Shown here piece by piece: positions 48,043-61,299 of a stretch of DNA of 64,000 bases. The notes beneath the pieces were generated by a model. It made no database searches and was not told the DNA's origin. It saw only the letters and a list, made by a program, of their open reading frames with translations. The stretch's first letter is position 1; each line of letters begins with the position of its first letter. The stretch is from positions 2,294,001 to 2,358,000 of the forward strand of contig CAVNZM010000013.1 in the NCBI GenBank assembly GCA_963693365.1, given 5' to 3'. Both the position numbers and the translations under genes were made by a program. This DNA comes from Amoebidium appalachense (lineage: Eukaryota > Ichthyosporea).

Positions 48043-49059
48043 GTACGCTTCTCTCTCAGCAACACACAACACGTCCTATTTAAATGCTGTCACGCCACAG
48101 CCATCCAAACTAAGCCAACCACCAAAATCACAGGTGCCCGTGGCCGTGAGCAAGAACAACTCCAATGCCGAGCCCTCGACCAACACAGCCACTACCGTCG
48201 ACTTCAACCAATCACCTGCTGCGGCCGTGACTGGGAGCCAATCAGTAAAGGCCCCAACCGCCCCAACCTCTACCGCTGCCCCCACACCTACAATTGTAAA
48301 GAAGCAAATGGGTAAATGCCCCCCCCTCTCCCCCCCCCCCCCCCCAAACACTCCACCCATCCCCACCCACCCACCTCCTTTTTCCGGACACTGTAGATGA
48401 TTTGGCACCAAAACCTGAGGATGGGCTCTGTTTATGATGCATATTCTCGTGTGCGTTGCAAAATCTGCATTGTGTTGCACGCCGCGCACTGTGTCCTTCG
48501 TACTCTGTAACGAATTTCAGCCTCTTCCCCCCCCCCCCCCCCCCCCCCTCCCTCCCGTCCCCCCATCTCCTTGGCCCATATCACGTACCCTTAACGGTGG
48601 TGCACTGCTGCGCACAAGCGAAAACGTTTCTCATTGCCCTTGCCGTTCTCCGCTTTCCCCTTTCCCTCCTTTCCCTTTTTCCTATTTTGGGATACTCCCC
48701 AATCCCCCCCCCCCCCCCCCCCATCCCCTCATCCTCACCACCTTCCAATAACCTTCAACCACCATCACCCTCATCCCCATCACCGAAATATGTTTCCTTC
48801 TCCACATGGCTATTGCACTGGATTTGCATTCATTAATCTCACCGCTTTTTACCCCCCCCCCCCCCCCCAACTCCCCTCTCTGCCCCCCTTCCCCCCTCTC
48901 CCCCTCTCCCCTCCCCCCTCTCCTCCCCCCCCTCCTCCTCCCCCTCCCCCTCCCCCTCCAGCTCTGTGTGACTGCAAGGTTGGTGCCTACTTCAATGGGT
49001 CGTGCTATGCGCAACTTGCAGACGCAATCACGGAGATGCCGGACGGCGGCAACATCACG
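48043..49059 (+). CDS. Two internal exons of an unrecognised, probably extracellular protein (partial)
   Basis: Exon 48043-48311 follows CCATACAG and ends before GTAAAT. It encodes a Thr/Pro/Ala/Ser-rich segment (YASLSATHNTSYLNAVTPQP onward). Exon 48962-49059 follows a long pyrimidine tract and ends before GTAAGT. It encodes ALCDCKVGAYFNGSCYAQLA, then DAITEMPDGGNIT. Phases agree (1 then 0). The Cys pairs and the DAI..MPDGG.IT wording suggest the start of a parallel beta-helix or other secreted domain, an inference only. No further exon follows, because duplication copy 2 starts about 300 bp downstream, so the gene appears cut by the rearrangement. Confidence 0.45.
48413..48510 (+). repeat. 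Dispersed intronic repeat (GATGGG..TTTATGATGCATA family)
   Basis: GGATGGGCTCTGTTTATGAT then GCATATTC resembles 4521-4613 (protease intron 1) and 27466-27562 (EB1 intron 1), with a looser match at 38805-38890. All have the same orientation and lie next to C runs. Confidence 0.65.
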
Positions 49060-49378
49060 GTAAGTTGAAATACCCCCCCCCCTCCCCCCCCCCCCCCCCC
49101 CCCCAAGTCCCCCCCTTGCTTCTTTTTTCAACAAGCTAAGCCCACATAGGGCCCCCCCGGATGCTTTTTTCACATCCTGCATTACGCCTGTGTTTTACAG
49201 TAAGTTTCACGCGGTTTGGTGCCGTGTATCAATCATCTCTAGCCGATCTTTCCCCCCTCCCCCCCCCCCTCCCCCCCCCCCCCCCCCCCCCCCCCGCCCC
49301 GCTCTCCCCACCAATGCAAAAAGAAAGGGGGGAAAGCGATGGAAATCACACGGGGGGGGGGGGGGGGGGGGGGGGAGG

Positions 49379-49409
<31 letters not shown>

Positions 49410-49780
49410 GCCGGGGAAGGGTGTGTGTGTGGGGAGGGGGAGTTGTTGGGGTGTGTGTGTTGGGGGGGGGGGGGTGGTTAGGCGGGATGGTGGGTGGGGA
49501 GCGGGAGGGGAGGGCGGGTATGGGTGGAGGTGGGGGGGGGGGGGGGGGGGGGAGGGAGGGTATGTGAGTATGGGTGGGTGGATCGGTGTGTGTGTGTTGG
49601 GTGGGGGGAGGGGGGTAAAGGGGGGATTGGGGGGGAAGGGTTAGGTGTGTGTTGGTGGGCGGGTGGGTGGGTGGGAATGTGTTGGTGGGTAGTTGGGGGG
49701 ATGGGGGTGCATGTGTTTTTGTTGTTTTGTGGGGGGGGGGAGGGGGTGGGGAAGGGGGGGGGGTAGGTGTGTGTGGGTGT

Positions 49781-49937
49781 GTGGGTGGGTGGGTGGGTGG
49801 GTGGGTGGGTGGGTGGGTGGGTGGGTGAGTGGGTGGGTGGGTGTGTGGGTGTGTGGGTGGGTGTGGTGGGTGGGTGGGTGGGTGGGTGGGTGGGTGGGTG
49901 GGTGGGTGGGTGGGTGGGTGGGTGGGTGGGTGGGTGT
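49781..49937 (+). repeat. (GGGT)n array
   Basis: About 38 tetramers, with short GTGTGGGT interruptions, in the EB1 intron 4 equivalent of copy 2. Copy 1 has only a few units at the same place. G-rich tetramer arrays of this kind can form G-quadruplexes. Confidence 0.9.
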
Positions 49938-50415
49938 TGCAGGAAGGGTGCATGGTGGCGGGCATGTACTTGTGTGCACGTGCCTGGGTGGAGTCGTGGA
50001 GGTAGAGTTGGGGGGGGGGAGGCTGGTTCTTATGTAAAAGGTGGATGGGACATTTTGGGTTGCCGGAGGAGGGAGGAGGGAGGGAGAGGGGGGGAGGGGT
50101 AGGGATGATAGCAACAGGACATTGACACGTTGTTGGGTCAGGCACGGCTGCAAGCAGGGCGGCACCGGCAGCACGGGCAGCATCCCCGACAAAGGTGGGG
50201 GATGGTGTGCCCTAGGTGTGGGTGTGCGCGTGTCTGCAGTATGCCCTTGTCCTCGTATCTTTACACCATTTTTCTCCCTCTCTCTCTCTCTCTCTCCCCC
50301 CCCCCCCCCCCCCCCCCCCCCCCTGCTGCTTTTGAAAAACACTGGTTCACGTGTATATGTCTTCATACACACACGCATATGCACACATGTGGACACACAT
50401 ACACACACACACATA

Positions 50416-50461
<46 letters not shown>

Positions 50462-50673
50462 GGCTGACTGCCTTTCCATCGCAGGCTGCACCCACACGTG
50501 CCACAGGGGCCACCCACAGTGCGCCTGCACCAAGGCACGACAACAGTGCGGACCTGGAGGCACTGAAGAAGCAGGTGGGGGCAGATAGAGGGCACAGGCA
50601 TACGGACACACAGCCACACAGCCACACAGCCACACAAAAGGGTGGGGCACACACAGTCACACGACACACACAT

Positions 50674-51016
50674 GGGCAGAGGCAACCCATGCACACAGGC
50701 ACCAGGCACGCAGACACACACATGGGCAGAGGCAACCCATGCACGCAGGCACCAGGCACGCAGACACACACATGGGCAGAGGCAACCCATGCACACAGGC
50801 ACCAGGCACGCAGACACACACATGGGCAGAGGCAACCCATGCACACAGGCACCAGGCACGCAGACGCACACATGGGCAGAGGCAACCCATGCACAGAGGC
50901 ACCAGGCACGCAGACACACGCATGGGCAGAGGCAACCCATGCACACAGGCACCAGGCACGCAGACACACACATGGGCAGAGGCAACCCATGCACAGAGGC
51001 ACCAGGCATGCAGACA
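50674..51016 (+). repeat. 50-bp minisatellite (copy 2, about 7 units)
   Basis: Same unit as 31197-31440 but seven copies, starting at 50674 and spaced exactly 50 bp. Confidence 0.9.
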
Positions 51017-51781
51017 CACAGGTACACAGGCACACACATGGGAAGAGGGCACACAGACAAACAGGCGCACAGGCACACAGGCACATACACATACACACAC
51101 ACACACACAGAGACACACAGACACAAAACCATCTGCCAGGAGGATGGGGTCAGGGATATGGCTGCCGTCAAGAGGATCCTGGACATCCTCTATGCCAACG
51201 ACGTACGTGCTTGAAACATGCAGGCACAGCCACATGCATGCACGTGCAGCCAGATGCACACACATACGCACATGTGCACAGCTACATGCACAAGGATGCA
51301 CACACATGTGCATACCCATGCACAGCCACATGTGCACACCGATACAGACATGTGCGCACATTTGCACAGCCACGTACATATGGATGAAGACAGGTACACC
51401 CATGTGCACAGCCACATGCACACACACGTACACAGATACACAGCTACATGTGCATGGATTTACATACAGGTACATGCACATCGAACATCTCCGTACACGC
51501 ACATGAGAATGACACAAACACACAGATACAGTCACATGCACATGCACACACACACACACCCATACACAGGCACACACACAAAATACACAATCATTTACGT
51601 AACTAGGATCGTGATTGGATGAATCATGAACACGGACTATTTCTATCGGTTGATCATACGCACACATACACCCACCCACCCACCCACCCACCCACACATA
51701 CACACACACACACACGCGCGCGCGCACACACACGCGCGCGCACACACACACGTACACGTACACGCACACACACACAGGCAC

Positions 51782-51930
<149 letters not shown>

Positions 51931-52462
51931 AGGGCGAGGGTGCCCCTGCTGCAGCCGAAGAGGTTGCAGCTGCTGCGCCGGTGGCCGATGCCTTGCTTGA
52001 TGATGACGAGACATACTAGATAGTCGGGGGTGGGATAGTTTGCGCAAATTCGATAATAGTTCTGTGGGTTTGCGCAAATTCGATGCGCAAATTCGATAAT
52101 AATGTTTTTTTTCTTTTGACTGGATTTATTCGACGGAAAGATATGCAAGTATGCACGGCATACTGAGAAGACAACAAAAACTTCACGAGTTATCCAGTAA
52201 CAAGTGCAGACTGAGATACCTGAACACTGTGTGAAATCATATAAATTCTCAATGTGACGACCAACAGAATTCAACAAAAAGTCTAAAGTGTTCACATTGC
52301 CAGCCAATAATAATGTTCTGTGGGGTGGCCTAGATATATCCCAGATATACCTGTTGATGTTGTAGGTTGGATTCCCACGGCTGGGGGCTGGCCCCCTAGA
52401 CGTACCGTGTGTCACGACATGTGATATGAATACACTGCTCTGTACATGTGTGCTTGCCTGAT

Positions 52463-52500
<38 letters not shown>

Positions 52501-52914
52501 CCCCCCGGAAGACCTCCCTGAGTAGCAGTCTCACGCTCCAGGTTTCTGGCTCGACTGGTGTTTTCCTTCTTTTTTTTTTGCCCGCCTCTTGTCACAGTCT
52601 GTTTTAAAAGCAGCTGCCCGTGTATGTGACCATACACAAGATCAGTTCCTTCAACTTGAGAGGGAGGGAGAGTTGCCCGTGTTACATGGAAAGAGCTCCT
52701 CGTATACGTACTGAGCACTGTTGTGTGCATAATTCCCACATGCTGGCCCGTGTTAGATTAAACACGTGGCTGGGCCCTGCTCTGCCCCTGCCATGTGATT
52801 TCGGTGTGAGAAACTTTCCATTTTGGGCTTATCGGAAAGCATCAGCAACCGCTGCGCGTGTTTTGATTGGCTGCCAGCCTGCGCTTGGCTCACTGTCCTG
52901 ATCACTGCGATCTC

Positions 52915-53024
52915 CATATGTCACTGGCTGCATTTGATTGGCTGTGCTGGAAAACGCAGCCTGAGGCCGTCGAATGTGGCTGGGCCTCCGGCAGTGTCCA
53001 TGCAATAAAAAGTGTGTAAACCCC
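52915..53024 (+). repeat. 110-bp dispersed element, present/absent between the duplicates
   Basis: Inserted relative to copy 1 (which reads GATCTC|AAGCGAAG at 36007-36022). Contains TTTGATTGGCTGTGCTGG, GGCCGTCGAATGTGGCTGGG and GCAATAAAAAGTGTGTAAAC. Related sequences lie at 25730-25796 and 63893-63990 in inverse orientation on the plus strand. It sits 252 bp before the Lifeguard start codon. Confidence 0.8.
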
Positions 53025-53275
53025 AAAGCGAAGCTGGAGGGGAAAAACAAAAAACAAAAGAAAGAAAGAAAACAACTAAAAACCCGAGAGGAAACAAGAG
53101 TAGTGGCAAGAGATAGTATAAATTTAAAGCTACGCTTTCGTGACATCTCTGTATGGTTTGGCCATTTTTCTTTGGGCACGATCACACGCATTCCAGCGTC
53201 CTATGATCCCTTTTTGAACCGACAGGCAGACGAGCCCTTTACTCCCTCCACGTGCAGTTCAGTGCATCCACCACC

Positions 53276-54864
53276 ATGGCCGCCCCACCCCCACCCACGC
53301 AGATGCCCCCCGTCATGCCGCCCGCCTACCACTTCCCCCCTCCCCAGCACCAGAACCAGGGCTACCCACAAGGCTATCCCCAGCAGGTACCTTCCTTCCC
53401 CCCTCCCCCTCCCCACTTGCTCTTTTCGGACTTCCACACACGCGCGCGCACACATGCCTGTTCTCACCCCTCAACCGCTAACCCGCCACATCTACTGCGG
53501 CACCCGCTTCGTTTTCCCCAGGTGCCTCTTAGCACCAACTCATTTCCCTCTAAAGTTGGCTTGCACACTGCGATGTGCACTATCCCAACACAGAGTGAGT
53601 TGGGCATCATGGCTGTGGACCTCTTGTCGCTCTGCCTGTCAAGGTTTCAAACGAGCATGAAGACGTAGACACAGGGACGAAGTTGACAGCCAATAGCCTG
53701 AATCTACGTTTATGTGCCAAGTAGTTTCTTTCTGCTTGGATCTGTTTTCTTTCGTTTTCCTCTTCAGCCTGTGTCTTGAGAGCCGAGTCCACGCTTAGAC
53801 AAGGGCAACATCAGTCCCCTGTCACCATCTACTGACATTTACACCACACCTCGTCTGTTCTTCCCCCCTGAGTTTTTGTGCATTGGTCATTTTACGTCTC
53901 CCTTTGCCCTCCTACTGTTCTCCTCACGCTCTTTTCTCTTATTTTCCTGCCTTGGCTCCTTCTTCACCCTAACCCCCCCCCCCCCCCCCCCCCCCCCGCC
54001 CCGCGCCCCGTAAGCGTCCCTCCCACCCGCCCGAGCGCTTGAGGGTAGCTGTGGCCTCTCTCTCATTATAACCGACCTCGCCTCCTATTCCCTCTTTCCA
54101 CCTCTCTAACACTCCCTCTGTACGGCCAGGGCTATGGAGGCACCGGCTATGGGGGGGTCTATCAGCAGCCATATGCATACCAACCCCTGCCGGTAGGTGT
54201 CCTGCGGGGGTGTATGTGTAGGGGGTGGGGGGGGGGGGGGGGGGGGGGGGGGGAGGAGAGAGAAAGGTCGTGTGAGAGGCTCAGGAGGCTGAGTTGCACG
54301 TGCATGAGTGCCTGTCTGCTTGTGCTTGTGGGGGTGGGGGTTTGGGTGTTTTGGGGCAGGGGGGAGGGGGGGCTTTTTTCTTTGGCCCCGGTCGAGGCTT
54401 GTTGTTTTGCCCTCTAAAATATGTAGCTCGAGAGGTGTAAATGTAAGGCCTATGTGTTGCTCAGGGTTATGCTCACACTCAGTCGTTATGATAACACTCG
54501 TTGTGTTTAATGACGATATCCCAGAAATGGACATCCCATAAATGGCATAAACTATTCAGTGCGCTCAATTATATCGGCATCGACCGGCAGTGAGCCATTT
54601 ATAAACGTCAGCGTTTGACGTCAGTATGACGTTACATCAACATAGGCCGACATAGACGAAAGTCATACGTACCTGAAAAGGTTATACCCTATTGAGGCCA
54701 TACATGATCTTTGTGCTTAAGGTTATACTCACTATATTTTACCTTTTTAGGGTGAACCCCCCTACATCCCGGATGGGGGTATGGCCGAGCAGGGGGACCC
54801 CTTCAAGGGCAGCATCGGAGACTTCAGTGACAAGGCAGTGAGGCAGGGTGGGTGGGTGGGTATG

Positions 54865-54915
<51 letters not shown>

Positions 54916-55418
54916 TGCAAGAAAGGGGGTTTTTAGGCAGAGGGGATGGAGGGGAGTTTGACGAAGCCTCTTTAGACCAACTATTTTGAGTGAGTGAATG
55001 GTTTGGTGTTGGCAGAGGGTCGAAGTGGGTGGGTGGATGATGGTGCTGGTGCTGTGTTGAGGCCTGGGTGAGAGATACGGGGGACTCGGGGCGCGGGGGG
55101 GGGGGGGGGGGGGGGGGGGGGGTCATGGGTATGAGATTTTTTTGGAGGGGTATACATGCCAGTGTCCGTCCCAAATATGTAAGGAGACGAAAAGGGGAGG
55201 GAAGGGGGGGGATATGAAAGGAATTTGAAGTATGCTGAAAAGGAAACTACCGCCCCCTCCTCCTTCTCCTCCCCCCCTCCGTTCTCAATACACACAAACA
55301 CATACACACATTGGCACACAAAAAAAACAAGCTGACACATCGGCTCGCACATCGTAACACGCACGTACATATATCCACGCTTGTGGACGAGTAGTGGTGT
55401 GTCCTTGTACACGAGCAC

Positions 55419-55464
<46 letters not shown>

Positions 55465-55582
55465 GTTTGTGCGAAAGGTGTATGCGCTTGTGTCTGTGAT
55501 GCTGCTGTGCTGTGCCGGGGTCACGGGTGTGTGTCTCAACGTGGCCGAGGTACAGAACTATGTGCGCACAAACATGTGGTTG

Positions 55583-55668
<86 letters not shown>

Positions 55669-57666
55669 CACACACACCACCCTACCCCTTTGCCTGTTGC
55701 CTGCATAAGTAACCCTGCTCGTCTCTGATCAAGACAGTTGACCCACCCACGTTCAAGTGACACAGTACCTGAGTTAGGTTTCGTTGACAGAGTGAATAGG
55801 TCGAAACTCGGGCACTGTGGATGACGTGGGCCCCTTCTGCCTATTATTAAGTCAGATGTTCTTTGTGCTGTGTTCGTCCCTTTTCTTACGGTCACAACCG
55901 CTTTGCATATGTTGTTGTGGGACGGTACAGGGGTGACCAAAAACTGTGTTTACTCCCTTTAAAATATCACCCAGTTTCTTTGCATGGTATTGTGGTATAT
56001 TCTCGGTCACATAGTGTGGATGGTGTGCATGTTGTGAAAAGCTCATAGGAAATTGTGAGGAAATACCATCTAGCCAATAGGAAAATGCGAGATATGCTGA
56101 AAAGTACCATTCGAGTTTCGTGTATTTTTGCCTGAGGTATCGTGATGCAGCTCATGTTATCTCCTTCTGTGTGCAAGTTGAAGAGGCCAGAGTCTGGGTT
56201 TGTTTTAACTATTCGCATTTTCCCTTGCATATCTGCGTGGTGTTTTCCATTCCGCTGTAGTTGTTCCATGTTTGGATACCCTCCCCCCCCCCCCCCCCCC
56301 CCCCCCCCCTCCCCCCTCCCTTCCCCCCCAAGCTCTCTTCCCGCAACCCACCGGATTGTTTCTTCTTATTTGGCCATCTATGCCGGTAATGAAATGGTGT
56401 CTATTTGGGGTCGGGGGGTTAGGAAGGGTTGGGAAGAAAGATGCTTGCTTCGGGGGAGGGGGGGGGGGGGGCAAAGGAAGCAGGCGCCAGGAACAAGTGT
56501 GGAGGGATCTGTGTTTTTTTTGTTTTTTTTGGTCTTGCTCAAGTGGTGTCTGCACAGGGTGTTCTGGACGGCCTGGGGGGTTGGCTTTGGCACCGTGCTG
56601 GCTCTGGCCTGCTGCCAGGACCTGAGCAGAAAGACACCCACTAACTACATCCTGCTGACCGTGTTTGTGAGTAAATGCACACATAAGCACGTGCACACAC
56701 ACACACATGTGCGTACACACATACGCACGTGCAAACACACATGTGCGTACACACATACGCACGTGCACATGTGCCTACACACATTGGCACGTGCACACAC
56801 ACACATGGGCACATGCTTGCACATACACGGACACACCTGCATGACACGTGCATGTGCTAACACACGTGTCTTCGTAGGCCCACATGCACCCATGCACACA
56901 TGCCCGTGTGTACGTGAACATGCACGGGTACACGTGCAAGTGCTAATATTAGCACACACGTGGCATTCACGCACAGGATTGTAGATTTGAGATACACGTG
57001 ATGGCAAGGGTGTGCCTGCATGCGTGCACATGCACAGGCACACAGACACATGTCCTTGTTGCTGTGAGGAGCCCTACATTTTTCGTGAGAGGCCACACGC
57101 AAACATCCCCCTTCCCCCCCCCCCCCCCCTTTTTTTTTTTTTGCTTAACTCTTGCAGCATTTGTGCCCCCCCCCCCCCCCTAATCCTCCCTTCAGAAAAT
57201 ACATTTAGCCCCCCCCCCCCAACCACTTCACTCTCATTCCTCTGAGAATGCTGGCATCCATGACTTCCTCCCTCCCCCCAACCATTTAACCCCTTTTCTC
57301 CCCCTTTATAAGCTGACACTTATCCCCACAGACGATTGCTGAGTCGTTCATGGTCGGCACCGTTTGTACGTTCTACAACAGCCAGGAGGTAAAAGGAGTT
57401 GGGGGGTATGTGTTTGTGGGTGGTGTGGTTCACTCTGGATGGTGTTGATGGGATAAGTCTGGGTGCGGGTTGGGGGTGATAAGTGTGCACGTGCTTATAC
57501 GTGTTGGATGCGGTTGGGGGAGTGTGCTTACAAAGATTGGCCTGTGTGTGTGCTTGTGGGGACCGCGTGTGCCGTGTGCCCACGTGATATTGCACGTGTG
57601 TGTGCATGCACGTGATCCACGGGGAGTGTAAGGCGCAGGTGCGGGTGTTTCATGTCTTTTTTTTTT

Positions 57667-57697
<31 letters not shown>

Positions 57698-57771
57698 TTG
57701 ATGGGCCGAATTGCTAACACAATCCCCTCCTGACCTGACAAGGCACACACATACACACGCACATACACATG

Positions 57772-57819
<48 letters not shown>

Positions 57820-58587
57820 CACACACACACACACACACCTGCACACACACACACAATTACACCCCCCTCCCCCCCCCTCCCACACACACACACACGTACA
57901 CACACAGGTGCTGATCGCACTAGGCATCACCTGCGTTGTGACGCTGTCTCTCAGCCTGTTTGCGTGCCAGACCAAGTATGACTTTACGGGCATGGCCGTG
58001 TATCTGTGGGCTGCATGCTGGGTGCTGATGTCCTTCGGCATCCTCTCGCTGTTCTTCCACAACAGGGTAGGACATCTTTTCCCTCATATAAAACTGACTA
58101 AGAGGTGTACCTAAAAACAGGGGGGGGAAACCAAAACCGTTATATCTCCACATATGATGTCTATCTGAACCGTTATATGTCCACTTAATATTTGTATGAT
58201 GTAAGTGTAACATCGAGTTGTACTTGGATATGTTGTTTGGTGGTAGTGCTGTTGGCCTTGGTGCCGACAACTCATCACAGCTCACCTACATGTCGTTAAT
58301 AACAGCACATCCCCCCCAAATATAATGTGCTGTGATCCAGGCTTTGGATGCTCTGTTTTGTTCTTTGTGCTGCAACCTAGGATATATCATTTAGCCCCCT
58401 TCACTCACCCTGCGCCTGTTTCGTTCCAAGCCCACGCTTCCCGAGACGTTTATACTAGCCCCTCCCCCCCCCCCCTGTCCCGGGGCTGCCGCTTTGCATT
58501 GTTCGTGCACGTGCCTGCCCTACAAACGTCGAGCTCCTTACAGAGTGCGGCCATGGACTGACCCTCTTCGTCTTCACAACACACACG

Positions 58588-58650
<63 letters not shown>

Positions 58651-59518
58651 GCGCGCGCGCAGATTGTTAACATGGTCTACTCTGCCTGTGGGGCGCTGCT
58701 CTTTGTGATGTATCTGATCGTGGACACCCAGATGATTATGGGCGGCAAGGGCACGGAGATGTCTCCCGAGGAATACGTCTTTGTAATGCAGCCCCCCCCC
58801 CCCCCCCCCCCCCCCCCCCTTCCCCGTGAATGCTGGCTGGCCGCCAGGGGCTTACCCACTCGTTCGAACACGTTAAAGTTCCACCCGGTCAGGTGCACTG
58901 CCCCCCAATGGCATGGGTCAAACCTTATTGGTTTATTACGTGGGGTAAACCTCTAATAAAACAATAGTGGCCAGGTAAAGTTCCCCCTCTATTTCTCTCT
59001 GTCTCCATGTCCCCCCCTCCCCCCTTTTCCCCTCCCGCCCCTCTCCCCTCCCCCCCCCCCCCCCCCCTCCCCCCTCTGCACCCTCCCCCCCCCCCCCCCC
59101 CCCCCCCCCTCCCCTCCCTCCCCTTCTCCATAGATTAGGGAATCGGGGAGCTTTGTAGAAGCCCGGCTTATGCTCTACTTCTCTGTTTGTTTTCTTTGGT
59201 TTTTTCTACTTGCAGTTTTTGTAGACTCTGTTTTCTTAGATTGCTTCTCCTTGAACAACCCTGCTCGTCTTTGGCCAAGACGGGTGGACTCGCCTATTGC
59301 TGTTGAAACAAAGTATGGGTTGGGAACCACACGCGAGAGGTTAAAGAGTCGAAACCCATGCTTTTGTGGAGGCATAGGAACCCCCCTGATGATGGGCTCT
59401 GTTCAAGTGTCTTCTGCCTGCACGCTTAAATTGTTTGATTTTGGATTTCCCACGTTTGTGACGTTTTGTTGTTGCTCTTTGTTGTCTCCTCCATATTTCC
59501 AACCCTCTAACGCATACA

Positions 59519-59583
<65 letters not shown>

Positions 59584-60060
59584 ACACACACCACCACCAC
59601 CACCCTCGCCCCCTCACAACACACACACATACCTACCCCCCTCCTCCCCGCCTACATCCCTCCCTCCCCCCTCCCCCGCCTCTATATCCGCCTCAACCCC
59701 CCCTCCCCCCCCCCCATTTACACAAACAAAAATTATCCCCCCCCCCCACCCACAACAACAACACATGCATGCATGAAGGGGGAAAGGGAAGAGGGGGGAG
59801 GGGGGGGGGGGGGAGAAGGGGGGAGGGGAGAGGGGGGAGTGGGGGGAATCTGTCCACACACGCCTGCACGAGCACCCCACACACCCGGGCAATGCTTGTA
59901 ATTGCAACAGTGGCACCCAACTTTTCCGCATTCTCTTTTCTTTCTTGGTCAGATGTACCATAAAGGATGGGTTAGAGGGGCAACAGGGCACTAGGGTTCC
60001 ATTGTGGCTGCAACCGTCCAGCCGTCCAGTAAATGCTCTTGCACATGTTTGCACGTGTGC

Positions 60061-60117
<57 letters not shown>

Positions 60118-60328
60118 GTACACACACATACATACATGAAACGCGACGATGAAACATGGAGAGAGAGAGGGAGGGAGGGGGAGAGAGAGCGAGAGAGAAA
60201 GGGAGAGGAGTCGACGCACACACACATGCTGACTTTGTACTCTACAGGGCGCACTGACACTGTTTCTGGACATCATCAATCTGTTCCTTATGATCCTTCA
60301 GTTCATTGCAAATCTCAACAGGAACTAG
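53276..60328 (+). CDS. Lifeguard/TMBIM (Bax inhibitor-1 superfamily) membrane protein
   Basis: Exons: 53276-53386, 54130-54192, 54751-54847, 55464-55578, 56558-56666, 57332-57388, 57908-58066, 58663-58782 and 60248-60328. All phases close, giving 303 residues. The N-terminus is Pro/Gln/Tyr/Gly-rich, as in LFG1/GRINA, followed by DKAVRQGFVRKVYALVSVML (the family's IRQAFIRKVF block). About seven hydrophobic segments follow, with FYNSQE, TKYDFTG, VDTQMIMGGKG and SPEEYVF, all Lifeguard hallmarks. The C-terminal helix is FLDIINLFLMILQFIAN. Relatives act in the ER, Golgi or plasma membrane as modulators of calcium leak and cell death. Exon 4 uses an uncommon GTTGGT donor, required by phase. Which TMBIM paralogue it is cannot be decided here. 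Confidence 0.92.
58582..58660 (+). repeat. (CG)n-(CA)n-(CG)n compound tract before Lifeguard exon 8
   Basis: The CA tract is bounded on both sides by CGCGCG and ends two bases before exon 8. Alternating purine-pyrimidine sequence of this kind favours Z-DNA. Confidence 0.9.
59255..59440 (+). repeat. Dispersed intronic repeat in Lifeguard intron 8
   Basis: Collinear with 38575-38720 (see that entry). Ends in CCTGATGATGGGCTCTG, linking it to the GATGGGCTCTG start of the 48413 family. A weaker relative lies near 55718-55830. Confidence 0.6.
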
Positions 60329-60847
60329 AAAATGGTGGTGAAAGCGTAGGGGGTTAGTAGGGCTTTGAATTAGGTGTTTTTTGCATGTAAGTAGTGTATT
60401 AGGCACTGGCATGATCAGGTGGATATAGGCACTGATGTATGTGAGGGTAGAATGGTACTTCTCTATATAATTAGAGTAGGATGGATGGGTACGGGGTTAA
60501 ATTTGGATACCAGATATCCGCAATGTGTTGCTTGGAATGATCAGGGTAAAGATGTGTGCATATGGTTTAGGATTAGGTGGGCACAGCTGTAAGAATATGT
60601 ATGGAGTTTTCGTCTGAGTCACAATAGACCAGCAATGTGTGGTTATTAATATTGACAGTTATACATAAACTAAACGATAAAAAAGATGGAATATACGTGT
60701 TAAAAATTGCTGTGTCGAAGGTCAAGTTATAATTTTTGGAGCTAACAGGTGTTTCACGTTTTCACGTGTGAATCTGATGGCTAAGACTGCCACTGAAACT
60801 ACCGCAACAGTTACTGTGTTAATCCCTTAAACTAGCTTGTTATTCAG

Positions 60848-60883
<36 letters not shown>

Positions 60884-61258
60884 AGCCACAGGCACACACA
60901 CACATGCATAGCACACGGAGACCTGAGGCACACCATAAAGGACATTTATGCGCTCAACTCACACGCTTCACAGTGCAAGCATTTGCACATACATGCAGCT
61001 AGATGCACGTGTGCACTTTGACATACACCCGCGAACACACGGACGCGTGCCTGCGCACACGCACGCGTGCTTTCAGGTGTGACATACATACACACACACG
61101 CACAATGTGTATGCCTGGTATGCAAGCATACACACACGTGGCCCACGTACATAAACACTGACATTGCAAGGCCTTCTAAACAGGAAATCTATTTAGGAGG
61201 CCTTGACTGACATACACACACACACACATGGGGGGAGGGGGGAGAGAGAGAAAGAGAC

Positions 61259-61299
<41 letters not shown>

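Noticed and set aside
59380-59420. Hammerhead-ribozyme-like CTGATGA next to CGAAAC words
   Set aside because: The order and spacing of CTGATGA and GAAA with respect to possible stems do not form a convincing core; treated as part of the intronic repeat.
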